From contig JAKDNM010000031.1 in the NCBI GenBank assembly GCA_030456445.1, positions 1 to 32,885 of the forward strand: a DNA stretch of 32,885 nucleotides. The letters are read 5' to 3'. Positions 30,249-32,885 of this stretch are shown here, in pieces. Position numbers and translations under genes: made by a program. The DNA comes from Hyphomicrobiales bacterium. GTDB taxonomy: Bacteria; Pseudomonadota; Alphaproteobacteria; Rhizobiales; Rhizobiaceae. Numbering within the stretch: position 1 is the first letter of the stretch; the number at the start of each line of letters is the position of its first letter. Under the pieces are notes generated by a model. It was not told the origin of the DNA, did no database searches, and saw only the letters and a program-made list of their open reading frames with translations.

Positions 30249-30338
30249 TTCCCTTGATGTGGTTCCCCGGAACCCCTCCTGGAACCGTCAAAAACGGAGG
30301 CTCGATTCCCTTGGGCGGAATCCTCCCCTTCGCCGCGG

Positions 30339-30367
30339 CTTATGCGTAACGATCCGCTGAACGTCAA
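30339..30367 (-). promoter_or_regulatory. hppA promoter with overlapping palindrome
   Basis: Minus-strand TTGACG (30367-30362), 17-bp spacer, CATAAG (30344-30339), giving a leader of about 85 nt. The -35 is overlapped by a perfect 14-bp palindrome CAAGCGATCGCTTG (30365-30378), a possible operator. Confidence 0.5.
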
Positions 30368-30386
30368 GCGATCGCTTGGCCTTTGC

Positions 30387-30407
30387 CCGGTTTTCGTCCG
30401 GTTTTCG
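30387..30407. repeat. Tandem CCGGTTTTCG pair upstream of hppA promoter
   Basis: CCGGTTTTCG at 30387-30396 is repeated at 30398-30407, an 11-bp period that would place both copies on the same face of the helix. They lie 20-45 bp upstream of the hppA -35 and just past the end of the MFS gene. Confidence 0.5.
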
Positions 30408-30429
30408 CTGAAAGGATAGTGACGGGCCG

Positions 30430-31650
30430 TCAGTCCGCCATTGCACGCCGATCCCTGAAGTGCAGGAAGCATATGCCCAGCAACCCGAGAACCGCGACCG
30501 GAGGGACGACACTCACCAGCGCGCCCCAGCCCCAGCCATTATAGACCGCCCCCGACATCAAGGATGCAAAGGCCACGCTGGAGAACAGCACGAAATCATG
30601 GAAACCCTGCGCCCTGCCCTTCTCCTCGGGCGTATAGCATTGGGCGACGATCGAAGTGGCGCCGATGAAGGCGAAGTTCCAGCCGAGGCCGAGCAGGACC
30701 AACGCCGTCCAGAACTGCCACAGATGAATGCCTGACATGGCTACCAGCGCACAGGAAATCAGCAGGACGAAACCGCTGCCCACGATTGTCGGCGCACCGA
30801 AGCGGTGGATCAGCCGCCCGGTGAAGAAGCTCGGTCCGAACATGGCCATGACGTGCCAGGAGATGCCGAGCGTCGCCTGATCCGAGGAGAAGCCGCAGCC
30901 GACCATCGCCAGCGGCGCGCCGGTCATGACGAAGGTCATCAGGGAATAGGAAGCCACGCCACAGCCGAGCGCCAGGGCATAGCGGGGCTGCATGACAATT
31001 TCGGCGAGCGAGCGGCCGGAATCGGACGCGGCCTGGCGAGCCTCGGTCCGTGTCTCTTTGCGCAGGAAGAGCAGGATGGCAGCGCCGATTGCCGAGAGCA
31101 CGACGATGGCCGCGAAGGCGCCGGCGAAGGGCACCGGCGCGAGAAGATCATGCGTGAAGATCACCGTCTGCGGCCCGAGAATGGCGGTCACGATGCCGCC
31201 GGCGAGCACGAAGGAGATGGCGCGCGCCTTGAATTCGGGCGGCGCGTTGTCGGCCGCCGCGAAGCGGAATTGCTGCACGAAGGCGTTGCCCGCGCCAACC
31301 ACCAGCAAGCCGAAGGTGAAAAGCCAGAAGCTCGACTGAAAAAGCGCGATGGCCGCCAACAGCCCGCCGAGCGCCGTGAACAGTGTACCGGTCATGAAGC
31401 CGTTGCGATGGCCGAGCGCACGGATGATGCCGGCCGCCGGCAGCGCGCCCAAGGCAAGGCCGATGCTGTAGCCGGTGAGCGGCGCGGTCGCCAGCGACTT
31501 GTCTGCGCCCAGCATGAAACTGCCGGCAAGCGCGCCGAGCGCAAAGCAGATCGGTCCGCCCGAACCGAGCACGGCCTGCGCCGAAGCCAGGATCAGCGCG
31601 GTGCGCCGCGCCTCGCGAGCGACGGCACCGGCGGCATCGACCGTGCTCAC
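30430..31650 (-). CDS. MFS transporter, function unknown
   Basis: Twelve-helix major facilitator, 406 aa, inner membrane. The N-terminal half has [19 protein letters not shown] in the motif-A loop and [18 protein letters not shown]; the C-terminal half has [16 protein letters not shown], a second motif-A-like loop, and [15 protein letters not shown]. It does not closely recall any named drug, sugar or siderophore exporter. The GTG start (31650) overlaps the nusB stop (GTGA), so it is the third gene of the ribH-nusB unit. A role in riboflavin export or import is possible from position alone but unsupported. Confidence 0.82.
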   Translation of the reverse strand: MSTVDAAGAVAREARRTALILASAQAVLGSGGPICFALGALAGSFMLGADKSLATAPLTGYSIGLALGALPAAGIIRALGHRNGFMTGTLFTALGGLLAAIALFQSSFWLFTFGLLVVGAGNAFVQQFRFAAADNAPPEFKARAISFVLAGGIVTAILGPQTVIFTHDLLAPVPFAGAFAAIVVLSAIGAAILLFLRKETRTEARQAASDSGRSLAEIVMQPRYALALGCGVASYSLMTFVMTGAPLAMVGCGFSSDQATLGISWHVMAMFGPSFFTGRLIHRFGAPTIVGSGFVLLISCALVAMSGIHLWQFWTALVLLGLGWNFAFIGATSIVAQCYTPEEKGRAQGFHDFVLFSSVAFASLMSGAVYNGWGWGALVSVVPPVAVLGLLGICFLHFRDRRAMAD

Positions 31651-32153
31651 GCGCTCCCGCCCCTGCCCTCACCGCGTACGCGGCGGGCCACCCGGTCGAG
31701 CACCGCGTTGACCAGCTTCGGCTCATCTTCGTCGTAGAAGGCCTTGGCGATATCGACATATTCCGAGACGATGACGGCGACAGGCACGTCCGCACGCTTC
31801 ATAAGCTCATAGACGCCGGCACGCAAAATGGCCCTCAGCGTCGAATCGAGCCTGGAAAGCGGCCAGTCCTCGGTGAGCGATTGGCCGATGACCGGGTCGA
31901 TCTCCTTCTGGTGTTCGACCACGCCCGACAGGATGGCGCGGAACCATTGCGCATCCGCCTCGCGATAGACCGTGCCGTCGACTTCCTTGCCGAGTCGATA
32001 GGTCTCGTATTCGGCCGCGATCTCCAACAGGCCCGTCCCGACGATATCCATCTGGTAGAGCGCCTGCACGGCCGCCAGCCGCGCCGTACCGCGCTTGTTG
32101 GCCGGGCGGGTCGCGGGCGGCGTGTCGTCCTTTCCGGCGGCGGGCATAGGCAT
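31647..32153 (-). CDS. nusB: Transcription antitermination protein NusB
   Basis: Binds boxA RNA with NusE (S10) to promote antitermination of rRNA operons. The 168-aa helical protein shows the N-terminal [37 protein letters not shown] and the C-terminal [20 protein letters not shown] then [11 protein letters not shown], the standard NusB landmarks. About twenty polar residues precede the fold. Its ATG overlaps the ribH stop by one base (TGATG) and its stop overlaps the MFS start, so it is fully coupled. The ribH-nusB order is a conserved bacterial pairing. Confidence 0.96.
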   Translation of the reverse strand: MPMPAAGKDDTPPATRPANKRGTARLAAVQALYQMDIVGTGLLEIAAEYETYRLGKEVDGTVYREADAQWFRAILSGVVEHQKEIDPVIGQSLTEDWPLSRLDSTLRAILRAGVYELMKRADVPVAVIVSEYVDIAKAFYDEDEPKLVNAVLDRVARRVRGEGRGGSA

Positions 32154-32608
32154 CAGGCTCCGAGCTTGCGGCGAAGCTCGATCATGGTAAGCGCGGCGCG
32201 CGCCGCGAAACCGCCCTTGTCGCCCTCGTTCGCGCGTGCGCGGGCCCAGGCCTGCTCATCGTTCTCGACGGTGAGGATGCCGTTTCCGATGGCGAGCGAT
32301 TCCTCGACCGAAAGGTCCATGAGGGCGCGTGCCGATTCGTTGGCGACGATTTCGAAATGATGGGTCTCGCCACGGATGACACAGCCGAGCGCGACAAAAC
32401 CGTCATATCCCCTGCCGCTGTTCTCGGTCCCGTCGAGCGCAAAGGAGATGACGGCTGGTACCTCCAGCGCACCGGGCACGGTGACGACGTCGTATGTCGC
32501 GCCGGCACGGTCGAGCGCCGCCTTGGCGCCGCCCAGAAGCGCGTCCGCCAGATCGTCGTAGAAGCGCGCCTCGACGATGAGAAGATGGGGTTTCTGCTGG
32601 TCGGCCAT
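32153..32608 (-). CDS. ribH: 6,7-dimethyl-8-ribityllumazine synthase
   Basis: Condenses the pyrimidine intermediate with dihydroxybutanone phosphate in the penultimate step of riboflavin synthesis; usually an icosahedral or decameric assembly. 151 aa with [25 protein letters not shown], and the active-site [14 protein letters not shown] with the acid-base His84. The C-terminal EQAWARA then [13 protein letters not shown] matches the family. ATG 32608 has GGGAGA upstream. Hyphomicrobiales often have two ribH genes; linkage to nusB fits the RibH1-type copy. No FMN riboswitch is visible in the upstream region. Confidence 0.95.
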   Translation of the reverse strand: MADQQKPHLLIVEARFYDDLADALLGGAKAALDRAGATYDVVTVPGALEVPAVISFALDGTENSGRGYDGFVALGCVIRGETHHFEIVANESARALMDLSVEESLAIGNGILTVENDEQAWARARANEGDKGGFAARAALTMIELRRKLGA

Positions 32609-32799
32609 GCCTATCTCCCAAAGAGCGCGTGACTTAGGCCGAACCGCTCACCGGCGCAAGCGCCAGGTCGTAGCGACGAATTGGCGATTGGCTGCGAATT
32701 GATCGGAATCCCGTCACACTTGTAACTCCCGCTGCTCCAATGCCCGGCGTTAGGTTCGTCCCGTGATGAGAGAACGAACGGAAAGAAGGACAACACGCC

Positions 32800-32885
32800 A
32801 TGAAGACCCCACAGATCGTTTCGCCGCAGGAGTGGGCGGCCGCGCGCGAAAAGCTTCTCGTCAAGGAGAAGGCCCAGATGCGCGC
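32800..32885 (+). CDS. DUF899 (thioredoxin-like) family protein, 3'-truncated by window edge
   Basis: Only the first 28 codons are in the window, starting at ATG 32800 with AAGGA about ten bases upstream. The beginning, MKTPQIVSPQEWAAAREKLL then VKEKAQMR, matches the start of DUF899 proteins (VSxxEWxxARxxLLxKEKxxTR). These are thioredoxin-fold proteins of unknown substrate, often under ECF sigma control. It is divergent from ribH across a 191-bp gap in which I see no certain promoter. The call rests on the short N-terminus only. Confidence 0.6.
   Translation, partial: MKTPQIVSPQEWAAAREKLLVKEKAQMR

Noticed and set aside
32690..32799. ECF-sigma promoter for the DUF899 gene (TGTAAC near 32720)
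   Set aside because: A TGTAAC is present, but the matching -10 (CGTC type) is not at the right spacing; evidence too thin to annotate.

Overview
The window is about 33 kb of high-GC, gene-dense chromosome from an alphaproteobacterium. It most likely belongs to the Hyphomicrobiales (Rhizobiales), in the Mesorhizobium/Phyllobacteriaceae neighbourhood. The evidence is a phosphatidylcholine synthase of the rhizobial Pcs type, a K+-independent proton pyrophosphatase, a DUF2865 secreted protein, a ribH-nusB cluster, a purQ-purL-bolA-grxD cluster and frequent GTG/TTG starts. The genus is an inference from gene content, not a computed placement. I see no tRNA or rRNA gene, insertion sequence, prophage, CRISPR array or attachment site.

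Layout. (1) 1-938: 3' part of dprA, followed by a short glutathione S-transferase remnant and a terminator. (2) 1146-5912, minus: a complete BMP-type (nucleoside-like) ABC importer, in order ATPase, permease, permease, binding protein. (3) 6034-7738, minus: phosphatidylcholine synthase overlapping a quinone oxidoreductase. (4) 8014-9237, plus: UbiH/COQ6-type flavin hydroxylase. (5) 9268-12855, minus: AlaC/DapL-like aminotransferase, homoserine dehydrogenase and AEC transporter. (6) 12922-16879: a small lipoprotein divergent from PHA synthase phaC, then an M15/YcbK-like lipoprotein. (7) 17058-22241, plus: membrane acyltransferase, purQ, small lipoprotein, purL, bolA and grxD, closed by a strong terminator. 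(8) 22366-25187: Bcr/CflA-like MFS pump (plus), convergent with ttcA and then rpsD (both minus). (9) 25501-27925: DUF2865 protein convergent with, and overlapping, gltX. (10) 28092-32608, minus: hppA, and the ribH-nusB-MFS overlapping cluster. (11) 32800-end, plus: start of a DUF899 gene.

Functionally this is mostly housekeeping: purine synthesis (PurQ and PurL), aspartate-family amino acids, riboflavin, tRNA charging and thiolation, translation, Fe-S trafficking (BolA/Grx), membrane lipid and PHA storage, and membrane energetics (HppA). I found no clearly new multigene system. The most interesting signals are small: a heavily structured RNA leader starting at a good promoter in front of rpsD, an acyltransferase whose expected catalytic His is a Tyr, an uncharacterised lipoprotein translationally coupled between purQ and purL, a GST remnant beside dprA, and repeated or palindromic motifs in the phaC-downstream and hppA-upstream regions.
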